The position numbers and the translations under genes were made by a program. A model generated the notes under the pieces. That model worked only from the letters and a program-made list of their open reading frames with translations, did no database searches and had not been told where the DNA came from. DNA of 33,966 nucleotides, taken from the NCBI GenBank assembly GCA_031258225.1, contig JAIRND010000040.1, positions 1-33,966 of the forward strand, read 5' to 3'. Origin of the DNA: Treponema sp. Lineage in GTDB: Bacteria; Spirochaetota; Spirochaetia; Treponematales; Breznakiellaceae. Position 1 is the stretch's first letter. The number at the start of each line of letters is the position of its first letter. Positions 1-8,788 of this stretch are shown here, piece by piece.

Positions 1-20
1 CCCCCCCCCCCCCCCCCCCC
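1..20. repeat. Poly-C tract at the window edge (at least 20 C)
   Basis: The window opens with 20 consecutive C residues; the left end is cut, so the true length is unknown. A TATAGT -10-like hexamer lies at 26-31, so the tract would cover the spacer and -35 positions of any promoter there. It may be a sequence-end artefact, because the next gene also carries a frameshift, or a real homopolymer. Homopolymeric G/C tracts near promoters are known phase-variation switches in Treponema pallidum. Confidence 0.6.
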
Positions 21-81
21 ATTCGTATAGTAGTTTAGCGTGTAGTTCTCCTTCTCCTCATCTCTCTCGTGGGGTCCGGCC

Positions 82-995
82 ATGAAAAACTCTGGTTTTT
101 CAGTCAGGCTCAGGCGTTACCGGTCGCTCTACCTCTTTATCCTTATCCCTATTGTCTACTACATCGTGTACCGGTACTTCCCCATTGTGGCACAGTTCGT
201 CCTCTCGTTTAAGAACTACCGTATCAGGGCGGGCTCTGGGGCAGTCCTTGGGTGGGGTTTGAGAACTACAAATCCCTGTTCTCCACCCCCGAAACGAGCC
301 GTATTATCGTCAATACCGTGGTCATAAGCCTTTTGCGGCTGGCCATCGGCTTCCTGCCCCCCATCGTCCTGGCGATTTTTCTCTTTGACATGACCTCTTC
401 CCGGTATCGTAGAATTAGTCAGAGCATCCTGTACATACCCCACTTCTTTTCCTGGGTGGTTATCTACGCCATTGTCCAGGCCCTTTTCCAGTCCAGCGGC
501 TACGTCAGCAACATTCTTGTGAGTTTGGGGGGTAAACCGAAAAACTTCCTCATGGATATAAAGTGGTTCTACCCCCTGCTGTTCGGTTCCGAACTGTGGA
601 AGGAGATTGGCTGGGGGACCATCATCTACCTGGCCGCCCTGACCAACATCGACCCCCAGTTGTACGAAGCCGCCAGGGTTGACGGCGCGGGCCCCATACA
701 GCGAATCGTCCACATCACCCTGCCCGGCATCTTCCCGGTCATCGCCTTCTGTCTGACCATAGCCCTGGGGAACATCCTTAACAACGCGGGTACGGAGCAG
801 CTTCTGTTGTTTTATTCCCCTGCGACCTATTCAATCGGGGACGTTATCGGTACCTGGGTGTACCGGCGGGGTCTGGGGGAATTCAAGTACAGCCTGGGGG
901 CCGCGGTATCCCAGTTCAACTCGGTGGTGGGGCTTATTCTGGTCCTCTGTTTCAACAAGATTTCCCGCAAATTCTTCGGCGTGGGGATTTGGTAA
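82..995 (+). pseudogene. Sugar ABC transporter permease, LplB type, with one-base frameshift
   Basis: Inner-membrane permease of a carbohydrate ABC importer, expected to pair with the permease at 1007 and the binding protein at 1958. The first frame gives a basic N-terminus and a membrane segment (starting MKNSGFSVRLRR). The second frame resumes at LWGSPWVGFENYKSLF and runs to TAA at 993-995. Joined, the product is about 304 residues, normal for the family. The cytoplasmic EAA loop is intact (LYEAARVDGAG, then ITLPG). The reading shifts between about 229 and 236, where adding one base restores the family-typical sequence. Either the gene is inactivated or this is a sequencing error, which the nearby poly-C end makes plausible. 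The start at 82 has no strong Shine-Dalgarno. Confidence 0.8.
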
Positions 996-1006
996 AGGGG
1001 GAAACG

Positions 1007-1891
1007 ATGAGACTAACTGCCGGTGATAAGGTTTACCAAACAGTAATTTATGTAAGTATTTCCCTCTTACTAGTGTTTGCTCTTTTCCCGTTGTTCTATG
1101 TAGTAAGCACATCGCTTGTTTCTCAGGCCGACTGGGCAGCGTCAAACGGCAGAATGTTAATTCCACTGCATCCGACACTGGAAGCGTACCGGCATATTAT
1201 ACAGAACCGGACAACGTTTTTCCGCGCTTTCGGGGTGAGCATAATACGGACTATTTTGGGTACCGGCTCTACCGTGTTTTTCAGCATGTGCCTGGGTTAT
1301 GTACTGTCCCGGAAAGACCTTCCTTTTAAAAAAATACTGCTGTTAATGACCCTTATCACCATTCTTTTTAACGGCGGCCTTATCCCCACGTTCCTGGTAG
1401 TAAACGCCACAAAAATATACAACACCATCTGGGCGCTGATTATCCCCGGCATGGTCGATTCCTGGTCGGTATTGATATTCCGCCAGTTTTTTATGAATAC
1501 CCCCGAATCAATAGAAGAATCCGCACGCATAGACGGTTCGGGTGAAATCGCCATTATGTGGGTGATTGTGGTTCCCCTGAGCAAGGCGGTCATCGCTGCC
1601 CTTACGCTGTTTGCGGCGGTAGGTCACTGGAACGCCTGGTTTGACGCGGTAGTGTATATACAGAATGTGGAACTAAAGCCCTTCCAGCTTCTCATGCGGG
1701 ACCTGATGACAACGACATTTACCATGGCGTCGCCGGAAGCTACGGTCGGGGTCGATCTTAGCAGGCAAATAACGCCGAACGGCGTCCGTATGGCGGTTAC
1801 CGTAGCAGGGGTCCTGCCGATTTTATGCATCTATCCCTTTTTGCAGAAGTACTTTACCAAAGGCGTGTACATGGGGGCGGTAAAAGAATAA
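1007..1891 (+). CDS. Sugar ABC transporter permease, LplC/YtcP type
   Basis: Second inner-membrane permease of the importer, 294 residues. I chose the ATG at 1007 because an AAAGGGGGA ribosome-binding site precedes it, rather than the in-frame TTG at 989. The stop of the upstream permease lies 11 bases before this start, so the two are probably co-transcribed. Several hydrophobic segments are visible, and the EAA loop reads SIEESARIDGSG followed by VVPLSK. The C-terminus has the family ending, with PFLQKYFTKGVYMG just before the stop. Its bases are AT-richer than those of the preceding gene. A decayed homologue of its C-terminus lies at 23287-23487. The family call is confident; the substrate (an oligosaccharide) is inferred from context. 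Confidence 0.93.
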   Translation: MRLTAGDKVYQTVIYVSISLLLVFALFPLFYVVSTSLVSQADWAASNGRMLIPLHPTLEAYRHIIQNRTTFFRAFGVSIIRTILGTGSTVFFSMCLGYVLSRKDLPFKKILLLMTLITILFNGGLIPTFLVVNATKIYNTIWALIIPGMVDSWSVLIFRQFFMNTPESIEESARIDGSGEIAIMWVIVVPLSKAVIAALTLFAAVGHWNAWFDAVVYIQNVELKPFQLLMRDLMTTTFTMASPEATVGVDLSRQITPNGVRMAVTVAGVLPILCIYPFLQKYFTKGVYMGAVKE

Positions 1892-1911
1892 ACGGTTAGA
1901 TCCACAAGGTG

Positions 1912-1945
1912 TTTAATCCGCATCGCGGTTTAAATAAATTTTTTT
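1912..1945 (+). terminator. Hairpin followed by a T-run between permease and binding-protein genes
   Basis: Arms TTTAATCCGC (1912-1921) and GCGGTTTAAA (1925-1934) pair at 9 of 10 positions around an ATC loop. A run of seven T at 1939-1945 follows after four further bases. This resembles a weak intrinsic terminator or attenuator. Because the Shine-Dalgarno of the next gene overlaps its end, it could instead be a processing or stabilising element that sets binding-protein expression apart from the permeases. Confidence 0.5.
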
Positions 1946-1957
1946 AAGGAGAAAAGA

Positions 1958-3511
1958 ATGAAAAAAACAAAGTTTGTTTTGGCGGTACTACTCGCGGTAG
2001 TAACAACCCTTCCCGTTATGGCGGCCGGCAGGCAGGCCCAAAGCGGTACAGGTTCCGGCGGGGCCGTAAAGATTGAAGCCTTCCTGGAGCCATGGGTGAA
2101 CCAGACAATTGAAGGCAGCGACCCCTACCGGGATTACATCAACCAGCTTACGGGTGCGGACTGGACAATAACCATTACCAGCGATTTTACCGCTGAATTA
2201 ACCACCCGTGCCGTGGCGGGCAATCTCCCCGATTTGATCCAGCTTCCGGACACAAGGAGGCTGGACAGTATGTATAACGAAGGTATTCTGCTTGCCGACT
2301 GGACTCCCTACAAGGCCAGCCTTCCTAATGCTATTAAAGCCATGGGTGATTCCGCTATTACCAGGTTTACCACTAATGGAAAGCTGATATGTATAAGCAC
2401 CGAGCCGGGGGATCAACTCTGGGCATGGAACATCCGCAAAGACTGGCTTGCCAAGCTGGGTCTCAAAATGCCTACAACGCCCGACGAGTTTTTCAATGTC
2501 CTTAAGGCGTTTACCGAAAACGATCCTGACGGAAACGGCAAAAAAGACACCTACGGCTTAACGGCGGCAGGGGACGGAAAAAACATCAACGAATTGAGCA
2601 ATCTTGGGCTTATGTACGGGCCGACCAGTTGGTATGTTTCCAACAACAATGTGAGCCATCCGATTATTGACGGTAACTACCGGAAAACCCTCGACTTTAT
2701 CCGGCGCGTACACAGCGCCGGGTATATTGACCCGGATTGGTACACCATATCATGGGGAGATCGCGTCCCCGGGTTGCTGAATAATGGCATATACGGCGTG
2801 GCATGGTATCCACCTGAAGCCCTGTTGCAGGAAGGAGGACGCTATCGTCGCGACCAGGCTGGAACCGATTGGTGGGACGTCATGCCTACCCCCAAGGGCG
2901 GCCCCGACGGCGGCAAGCTGATTGCACTGCCCATTTATGGCGCCATCAACACGGTATCCGCAACAACCGGCAGGGATCAGGCCAAGATGGCAGCTATTAC
3001 CAAGCTGCTTAACGAAGCCGTCCCGCTGAACGAGGCCTACTACGCTATCAGATACGGTGTAGGCATTGACAAGTTCACCATGGAAATGATAGAGGGCCGG
3101 GCTTATGTTGACATGGGGGCAGGGCCGATTTCCCAGGGCGCCAGAATGGGCGAAGCTCCCGGACAGAGCCAAGCGCTCTGGAACTGGGGCAAGATCATTT
3201 GTACCTATTCCCTAACCGGAAACGGGCTTGTCGGGCAGGAACCTACCATCGATAGCCAGAATCGTCAGGGCATAAAACTGAGCAATATTGTAATGGCCCA
3301 GCCCAGGATTGGCAATGATCACCTCCTCCTCAACCTCAATAGTGATTACTCCACCGCTACCGAAACGCTAGTCAATGAATTCACCATCCAGTACATCCTG
3401 GGCCAGACCTCGGACTACGACGGCTTTGTACGGCAGTGGCTTGCCTCAGGCGGCCAGGCCCTGCTTGACGAAGCTACCCAACAGCTCAAGGGTTACGGCA
3501 GGATACGGTAA
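1958..3511 (+). CDS. Extracellular sugar-binding protein of the ABC importer
   Basis: Periplasmic solute-binding protein, 517 residues, expected to deliver oligosaccharide to the permeases encoded upstream. An AAGGAG site at 1946-1951 supports the ATG at 1958. The N-terminus is a classic Sec signal: basic MKKTK, a hydrophobic stretch to about residue 20, then a probable cleavage after VMA near residue 22. There is no lipobox Cys, so it looks soluble rather than a lipoprotein. A DPDGNGKKDTYG loop (an EF-hand-like segment common in LplA/LipO-type binding proteins) lies in the middle. No ATPase gene is present; such importers often share a MsmX-type ATPase encoded elsewhere. Ligand unknown. Confidence 0.92.
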   Translation: MKKTKFVLAVLLAVVTTLPVMAAGRQAQSGTGSGGAVKIEAFLEPWVNQTIEGSDPYRDYINQLTGADWTITITSDFTAELTTRAVAGNLPDLIQLPDTRRLDSMYNEGILLADWTPYKASLPNAIKAMGDSAITRFTTNGKLICISTEPGDQLWAWNIRKDWLAKLGLKMPTTPDEFFNVLKAFTENDPDGNGKKDTYGLTAAGDGKNINELSNLGLMYGPTSWYVSNNNVSHPIIDGNYRKTLDFIRRVHSAGYIDPDWYTISWGDRVPGLLNNGIYGVAWYPPEALLQEGGRYRRDQAGTDWWDVMPTPKGGPDGGKLIALPIYGAINTVSATTGRDQAKMAAITKLLNEAVPLNEAYYAIRYGVGIDKFTMEMIEGRAYVDMGAGPISQGARMGEAPGQSQALWNWGKIICTYSLTGNGLVGQEPTIDSQNRQGIKLSNIVMAQPRIGNDHLLLNLNSDYSTATETLVNEFTIQYILGQTSDYDGFVRQWLASGGQALLDEATQQLKGYGRIR

Positions 3512-3527
3512 CGGAGTCTTGTCGTTA

Positions 3528-3563
3528 AACCGGGAATTCGGCTAATATGCCGGATTCCCGGTT
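3528..3563 (+). terminator. Intercistronic stem-loop, 15 bp
   Basis: AACCGGGAATTCGGC (3528-3542) and GCCGGATTCCCGGTT (3549-3563) form a 15-bp stem with a single G-U pair and a six-base loop. No T-run follows, so it is probably not a full terminator. A strong stem just after a binding-protein gene is a common way to protect that part of the mRNA and raise its level over downstream genes. Confidence 0.65.
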
Positions 3564-3609
3564 AGCGGGATAAGAATAATAATCGTGAAGATGGAGGAAG
3601 AAAATCATT

Positions 3610-4614
3610 ATGGACACAGACTCCCTGCTAAAAACCTACGCGACCCCCTATAAATACGGAAAGGCGGTACTGGAAGGCTCCGGCATCGAGGGGGCCTTTG
3701 ATTCCCTTGCGGTGGACGTTCCCTTTCTGTTCCGGCACCGGGGCCGGTATTTCATGCTCTACACCGGCTTTGACGGGACGGGCTACCAGTCCGCCCTGGC
3801 GGTAAGCGGCGATCTCCTCACCTGGAAGCATCACGGTATGGTTTTGAAACGGCTCAACCAAACAGGCAAGTGGGACGGCGTCAGCATTGCCGGCACCTGG
3901 ATACTCAGGGACATGGACCTCTGGGGGAATTACGAACTTGAAAAGTTCGAGAGCAGGTATTGGATGATCTACCACTCCTATCCGGGGGAAGGTTACGAGA
4001 CCGGCGCCGCCGAGATGGGCCTTGCCTGGACGGAGGACGAAAACCTCCTGGACTGGCACCGCCTGGAAGAACCGATCTATTCCTGGAGGGGCGGCGCGGA
4101 CTGGGAAAAGGCGGGCCTTTACAAAGCCTGCTTCTTCCGGCATCAAGACCTCTTTTACATGTACTACAACGCGAAAAACGAGGAGTCCGGCTGGGTCGAA
4201 CAGACCGGGCTGGCTACCTCAAAGGACCTGCTTCATTGGGAGCGGTACGAAGGCAATCCGGTACTTAAGGTAGAAGACGGCTCCTGGCGCAGCCTATTCG
4301 TTTCGGATCCCAACATTGTAAAGGACGGCGATCTGTGGCTCAACTTTTTCTTCGGGTATGACGGAAGGCACGCCCAGGGCGGCATAGCCTGTTCGACGGA
4401 TCTGTTCCACTGGGAGATGGCGGAAGAGCCTATTCTAAAGTCCGGCGCCGAAGGGGAAATCGACGCGACCCACGCCCACAAGTCCGGGATCATTACCGCA
4501 GGGAAACGGCTCTGGCATTTCTACAACGCGGTCAGGCCCTGGCGTCCCGGAGACCGGACGAAAAACGGCGATGAATACCGGGTCATCAGTGTAGCGAGTT
4601 CGGAGCCGTTTTAA
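3610..4614 (+). CDS. Five-bladed beta-propeller glycosidase-like protein (GH43/GH130-like)
   Basis: Probable cytoplasmic enzyme of 334 residues acting on the imported oligosaccharide. It has no signal peptide. Repeated blade motifs of the type YFMLYTGF, YWMIYHSY, LFYMYYNA and LWLNFFFG alternate with DLLTWKHH, NLLDWHRL, DLLHWERY and DLFHWEMA. This is the pattern of propeller glycosidases in the GH32/43/68/130 group. Acidic residues at blade starts (AVDVPF, VSDPNIV) could be catalytic, but I cannot assign the family from sequence alone. GGAGGA at 3593-3598 is a usable ribosome-binding site 11 bases from ATG. It follows the binding protein by 98 bases, so it is likely the last gene of the uptake operon. 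Convergent with the chaperone operon, 14 bases away. Confidence 0.75.
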   Translation: MDTDSLLKTYATPYKYGKAVLEGSGIEGAFDSLAVDVPFLFRHRGRYFMLYTGFDGTGYQSALAVSGDLLTWKHHGMVLKRLNQTGKWDGVSIAGTWILRDMDLWGNYELEKFESRYWMIYHSYPGEGYETGAAEMGLAWTEDENLLDWHRLEEPIYSWRGGADWEKAGLYKACFFRHQDLFYMYYNAKNEESGWVEQTGLATSKDLLHWERYEGNPVLKVEDGSWRSLFVSDPNIVKDGDLWLNFFFGYDGRHAQGGIACSTDLFHWEMAEEPILKSGAEGEIDATHAHKSGIITAGKRLWHFYNAVRPWRPGDRTKNGDEYRVISVASSEPF

Positions 4615-4628
4615 GAGCGACGGCTGAC

Positions 4629-6014
4629 TCATGCCCCGCAGCAGTGCTTGTACTTCTTGCCGCTGCCGCAGGGGCATGGATCGTTACGGCCCACCTTGGG
4701 CTGGGCGCGGTGGACGGTTTTCGGCGGCCCGTAATCCTGATCTTCATCCTGATCTTCATCTTCATCTTCATCTTCATCTTCATCGATGTCAAGCTGATTT
4801 TTCAATTTTTTTATTTTTTTTGAAAGTTGGTACAGCATCTTTTCCGGATCACGGGTACGCAGGGCGGTGTTGAAAAAAGAAGCGTGGAGGGCGTAAAGTT
4901 CGGGGAATTCTTCCCTTAGACGCCTAATCTGCGGATCGTATAATTTCTTGTCCCTTAAGAGATTGAATTCTATTGCCAATAGTTCAAGCTCGTCGTCTTC
5001 ATCCCTGTCTTCATAAGCGGTGTTTAATATTACGAAAAGGTCGCGGAAAATTTCATGATAGTTTTTCTCCAGCAGGTGTTGAGCCTCGAAGTTTATTCGG
5101 ATGTTTTCAAGCTGATCCAACATCGGCTGATTTAAATCCGGAAGCAAATCCGCCATTTCTTTTAATTCGGGGTAGAGTGCCGCCAGGCTGTCGTCCGGAA
5201 CAAACAAAGCTATTTCATGCAGGGCCTGCCGGCCTTCGCTTCTGCCATTCTGGCCTCCTTCGCGGATCAGACGGATAATCTGCTGTAAATGTCCCCTGGC
5301 ATTTTCGACTTTGCTGATACCGCTGGTAATAAACGCGTGGGCGTAGAGGTAGATTTTTTCCCACTCATTGGTCTTGACTTCTTTGACCGCTTCAAGGGCC
5401 TCATTACTAATCTCCTGAAGTTCGTCAAACATGCCGGGACCGCCTTTCGCGATGATACAGGAAACATGCAGGGACCAGCCATGAATGGAAGAAGGGTCCA
5501 GTACAAGGGCGCGCTGTACTTCGGTCAGGGCTTTTTTGTGCCAGCCGCGATCCAGATAACATTGGCCAAGTTTCCTGGCGTATTGGGCATTATCGGGATG
5601 CCTCCGGCAAAGTTCCTTCCAGACATCTGCGGCCTTGCCGTTTTTATCATCAGCCGAAAGGGAGAAGGCGTACTCTTTCCTGACGTTCTCCAGTTCGGGG
5701 TGGCGTTTCAGGATAAACTCGTACAAGTCCGCCGCTTCGTTGTGCTTGCCAAGGCTGTCCAGCCGGCGGGCCTCGTGGAAAAGGGGCGCGACGGAAGCGG
5801 GAAGTTTGCCTATGGCATCGTATTCGGCGCGTTTTTGCTTGTCGCTAAGGGTTTCGTAGGCGGCGCGGATTTCCTTGAATTCTTCGGGAAAACGGTCGGG
5901 CTGATAGGTACGGACCATGTTGAAGTAGGCCCGCTTTATCTCCGCGTCTGTGGCCTTGGGTGAAATTTCCAAAACCTCGTAATAAGTTTTTTGCTTTTTT
6001 TTAAAGAGGAACAA
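4629..6014 (-). CDS. J-domain/TPR/SEC-C protein (DnaJ-like, QPD instead of HPD)
   Basis: Putative Hsp70 partner, 461 residues, last gene of the chaperone operon. Residues 11-68 form a J domain ([20 protein letters not shown] to [14 protein letters not shown]), but the invariant HPD is QPD at residues 38-40 (codon CAG, 5901-5903). The middle carries TPR-like helix pairs. An acidic Asp/Glu stretch at about 411-430 is encoded by a hexamer repeat. Residues 441-461 are a SEC-C zinc motif ([18 protein letters not shown]). The start is TTG at 6014, supported by AGGAGG five bases upstream; it overlaps the preceding gene by 14 bases, implying translational coupling. It lacks the zinc-finger and client-binding domains of true DnaJ. 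HPD is needed to stimulate Hsp70 ATPase, so the J domain may bind but not activate, or may serve another role. Confidence 0.85.
   Translation of the reverse strand: MFLFKKKQKTYYEVLEISPKATDAEIKRAYFNMVRTYQPDRFPEEFKEIRAAYETLSDKQKRAEYDAIGKLPASVAPLFHEARRLDSLGKHNEAADLYEFILKRHPELENVRKEYAFSLSADDKNGKAADVWKELCRRHPDNAQYARKLGQCYLDRGWHKKALTEVQRALVLDPSSIHGWSLHVSCIIAKGGPGMFDELQEISNEALEAVKEVKTNEWEKIYLYAHAFITSGISKVENARGHLQQIIRLIREGGQNGRSEGRQALHEIALFVPDDSLAALYPELKEMADLLPDLNQPMLDQLENIRINFEAQHLLEKNYHEIFRDLFVILNTAYEDRDEDDELELLAIEFNLLRDKKLYDPQIRRLREEFPELYALHASFFNTALRTRDPEKMLYQLSKKIKKLKNQLDIDEDEDEDEDEDQDEDQDYGPPKTVHRAQPKVGRNDPCPCGSGKKYKHCCGA
4734..4781 (-). repeat. In-frame hexamer microsatellite in the J-domain gene
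   Basis: Eight hexamers on the + strand: ATCCTG, ATCTTC, ATCCTG, then five perfect ATCTTC copies (4752-4781). On the coding strand they encode alternating acidic residues. Six-base units change length without shifting frame. Confidence 0.9.
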
Positions 6015-6450
6015 AGAAACCTCCTAAAAATTTCCGCCGCCGGCCGCAAAGGCAGGCCAGGGCTTTCGCGGCAAGGGAATTTCCGCGATCCCGTGTCATG
6101 ACATCCGCAAAACAATCAAGGGCGGGACCATACCGTTTTGCCAGCGCCCAAAGACAGCCCTGTATGCTAAGGAACCGTACATTTTGGCAGGATCTTGCAG
6201 CCAGGGCCGCGGCTTTCCACTTTTTTTTACCGGCCAGGAGGACAATTCGATTCAGGGGCGATTCCGGTTCCCGTGTTTCTTCCCCAAGTTCAATCCGGCA
6301 AATCTCCGCCAGGCGGACCGCGCCTGAGTGTTCGGGATTCAAAAAATGGGCAAACTTCGCGTAAACAAGAGCCGCGCTCAGATCCCGCCGTTTCGCCGCC
6401 GCAAGGCCCAGCCGGTAGTAACGCCTTCCCAGCTCTTCTGTTATCATCAT
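6001..6450 (-). CDS. Small TPR-like helical protein of the chaperone operon
   Basis: Protein of 149 residues with no signal peptide. It looks like two or three degenerate tetratricopeptide units: [20 protein letters not shown] followed by an FLNP turn, then a second helix pair containing [12 protein letters not shown], then [16 protein letters not shown]. Its start overlaps the dnaK stop in an ATGA arrangement at 6447-6450, and its end overlaps the next gene by 14 bases, so it sits inside a tightly coupled operon. TPR proteins often bind chaperones or their clients, so an adaptor role between Hsp70 and the J-domain protein is plausible but inferred. No named family recognised. Confidence 0.75.
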   Translation of the reverse strand: MMITEELGRRYYRLGLAAAKRRDLSAALVYAKFAHFLNPEHSGAVRLAEICRIELGEETREPESPLNRIVLLAGKKKWKAAALAARSCQNVRFLSIQGCLWALAKRYGPALDCFADVMTRDRGNSLAAKALACLCGRRRKFLGGFFVPL

Positions 6451-8129
6451 GACGATTTATCCATCTTTTCCATTACTTCAAGCATGAGCATTAATTGGTC
6501 CCGCAGTTCCTGGGCATTTTCCTGGTTTTTCAACAGTAACGCTTCCTTAAGCCGCCGCGTAAGAAGGCCGATGTCGCCGCCTATATCCCTGCCGGAAGCG
6601 ATAAGTTTTTCCGCCTTGCGTATCAGGGGACGGAAGGGCCGCGCCCCTTCCGCCTCCTCCCATTTCGATAAATCCAAAAGGGGCCCGGCCTTTACCCCGG
6701 TGGTGCTGATCTCCGCGGAAACCTGCCTGCCGGTAGAAACTACGCTTGCCTTTACCTGGAGGATGCCGTTCATATCGTAGCCAAAGGTTACTTCAATTTG
6801 TTCTTTCCCCTGTCTGGCGGAGGGGATTTCGGTAAGGTGCAGTTCGCCAAGCCGCTCGTTGTTGTCCGGGTCAGAAGATTCCCCCTGGTACACATGGATA
6901 AGTACCTCGGTCTGGTAGTCTGCTGCCGTAGTGTAGAGTTTCGTTCTTTCGGTAGGAATTGTGATGTTCCGGGGGATGACGGGATCAAATACCTGCCGGC
7001 TGCCGAACAGGCCGCGTTCCAGAGGCGCTGTTCCCAGGGTGTAGGGGCATACATCGGTAAGTACCAGGTCTTTATTGTGGATGCTGCCCTCGATAAGCCC
7101 CGCCTGAATTGCAGCGCCCCGGGCCACCGTTAGATCGGGGTCTACCAGGGAATGGGGAACCGTGCCCAGGGTGTCCTCCACCAGTTTTTTTACGCAGGGG
7201 ATCCGTGTGGAGCCCCCCACCAGGAGAATAATCTGCAAATCCTCACGGCCAAGTTTCGCGTCCGCCAGGGCGCTCAGCATTGGTTCCCGCGTGGACTGAA
7301 CCTTCTCCGTGATCCACTCTTCAAATTCATTACGGCCAATGGTCTTGTCCACCGAAATCGGCTTTCCGTCTTTACCGGTCAGGAGGAAGGGGAGGGACAC
7401 CCGGAATTCCTCCCGGGTGCTCAGGGCGATTTTGCAGTCCTCCGCGGCCTTTTTTAGCCGCATAAGGGCCCTTTCGTCCCCCAGGGGATCGGCAAGGCGG
7501 GTCATGATGATCTCATCAAAATCCTTGCCGCCCAGGTGGTTGTTGCCGCAGCTTGCCTTTACTTCAATAACCCCTTCAAAAAGTTCAAGGACCGTTACAT
7601 CAAGCGTGCCGCCCCCCAGATCGTAGACCAGCACGTTTTTACATTCCTTGAGGTTCGAAAGGCCGTAATCCAGGGCGGCCGCGGTAGGTTCATTGATGAT
7701 GCGTTCAACCTGCAGTCCCGCCAGTTCCCCCGCCTTCGCGGTGGCCCGCCGCTGGACATCGGTAAAATAGGCCGGTACGGTGATCACGGCACGGTCTATT
7801 TTTTCCCGCAGATTGGTTTCCGCGCAGCCGACCAGATACCTAAGGAGCATGGCCTGAATCTCCTCCGGCGCGTATTCCTTCCCGTGGGCTTTGAGTTTTT
7901 CATTGCTGCCGGTGAGCCGTTTAACCTCCATAAAGGTACAGTCGGGCCGTGTAAAAAGGTATTCCGCGGCTTCCTCACCCGCGAGTATTTCTCCATCCTG
8001 GCCAATGTGTACCACCGAAGGAGTAATCAGCTTGCCCAGCGTATTGGGAATCAGCTTTGCCGCGCCATTGACAATACAGCCAATTTCCGATGTGGAGGTT
8101 CCAAGATCAATACCAACTATTCTGCTCAT
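6447..8129 (-). CDS. dnaK: Hsp70 chaperone (DnaK family, short form)
   Basis: ATP-driven protein-folding chaperone, 560 residues, about 50-80 shorter than typical DnaK. I chose the start at 8129 (MSRIVGIDLGTSTSE) because AAAGGAG lies nine bases upstream and it places the phosphate-1 motif at the usual N-terminus. Other ATPase motifs are present: VYDLGGGTLDVTVLE (phosphate 2) and ILLVGGSTRIPCVKK (adenosine site). A beta-type substrate-binding domain follows, with VTFGYDMNGILQVKA. The C-terminal lid is short and ends MEKMDKSS without the usual acidic tail. It overlaps grpE by 23 bases. Its divergent form and neighbours suggest a specialised second Hsp70 rather than the housekeeping copy; that is inference, since the rest of the genome is not visible. 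Confidence 0.93.
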   Translation of the reverse strand: MSRIVGIDLGTSTSEIGCIVNGAAKLIPNTLGKLITPSVVHIGQDGEILAGEEAAEYLFTRPDCTFMEVKRLTGSNEKLKAHGKEYAPEEIQAMLLRYLVGCAETNLREKIDRAVITVPAYFTDVQRRATAKAGELAGLQVERIINEPTAAALDYGLSNLKECKNVLVYDLGGGTLDVTVLELFEGVIEVKASCGNNHLGGKDFDEIIMTRLADPLGDERALMRLKKAAEDCKIALSTREEFRVSLPFLLTGKDGKPISVDKTIGRNEFEEWITEKVQSTREPMLSALADAKLGREDLQIILLVGGSTRIPCVKKLVEDTLGTVPHSLVDPDLTVARGAAIQAGLIEGSIHNKDLVLTDVCPYTLGTAPLERGLFGSRQVFDPVIPRNITIPTERTKLYTTAADYQTEVLIHVYQGESSDPDNNERLGELHLTEIPSARQGKEQIEVTFGYDMNGILQVKASVVSTGRQVSAEISTTGVKAGPLLDLSKWEEAEGARPFRPLIRKAEKLIASGRDIGGDIGLLTRRLKEALLLKNQENAQELRDQLMLMLEVMEKMDKSS

Positions 8130-8730
8130 CTTCCTGTTCTCCTTTGTCATATTCTTGATCGTCATCATGATCTATGATTGATGTTTCTTCGGGTACCTGC
8201 CCCCGGCTTACTACCACCGCGGCCTTGCGGACAATGGCGCCTTGATACACGTAACCGCTTTGAAGGACCTGAACCACCTGTTCCTTCGGGAAAGGCGATT
8301 CAACGCTTGCCTTCACCGTATGGTACTGGGGATTCAGAGCCTGCCCCGCTTCCCCAAAACGGAGTACGCCGCAGCTGGAGAGGATGCCGCCGGCGTTCTC
8401 CCGCTGGAGTTTTGCCTGGTGTTTTAATTCTTCACTGCCGCTCTGCCCGGCGTAGGCGTAGAAATCTTCCAGCAGGTCGGCAAGACCTATTATCGCCGGT
8501 ATCAGACGATCGGCCCTGGCCCTTTCGGATGCCGCGGTTTCCCGCAAAAAATCCTGTTCTTTTACAAGATCGTAGATTTCCTCAATTTGCAGGGAAGTAT
8601 CGGTCTGCTTCTTGTCGAATTCCGCCAGAATCTCCCGGCCTGCCGCCGCAATCTCCGCGAATTCATAGTCGGGAAGTTCCCCGGTTTCAAGGGAAAGCAA
8701 TTTATTAAGTTCGGTTTCAAAGTTTATCAT
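8107..8730 (-). CDS. grpE: GrpE-like nucleotide exchange factor
   Basis: Exchange factor that releases ADP from the adjacent Hsp70, 207 residues. The frame is open for 50 codons further upstream, but that extension is Pro/Gly/Arg-rich and covers a tandem-repeat region, so I start at ATG 8730 (MINFETELNKLL). A long helical, coiled-coil-like N-terminal half is followed by the beta domain (PFPKEQVVQVLQSGYVYQGAIVR, shown here as its key stretch VVQVLQSGY), then an acidic tail rich in Asp/Glu. A CATAAT -10-like hexamer on this strand at 8755-8750 would give a leader of only about 13 bases; no clear Shine-Dalgarno is seen. First gene of the grpE-dnaK-TPR-J operon. No CIRCE heat-shock element is visible upstream. 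Confidence 0.88.
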   Translation of the reverse strand: MINFETELNKLLSLETGELPDYEFAEIAAAGREILAEFDKKQTDTSLQIEEIYDLVKEQDFLRETAASERARADRLIPAIIGLADLLEDFYAYAGQSGSEELKHQAKLQRENAGGILSSCGVLRFGEAGQALNPQYHTVKASVESPFPKEQVVQVLQSGYVYQGAIVRKAAVVVSRGQVPEETSIIDHDDDQEYDKGEQEDEQNSWY

Positions 8731-8788
8731 AGGGTTACACTGTTGAGAAATTATGCCCGGAAAGGGGGGACATTGGCAAGGGCCCCGG

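Noticed and set aside
5289-5963. Open frame of 224 codons on the plus strand
   Set aside because: Antisense to the J-domain/TPR gene, which has a strong ribosome-binding site and domains.
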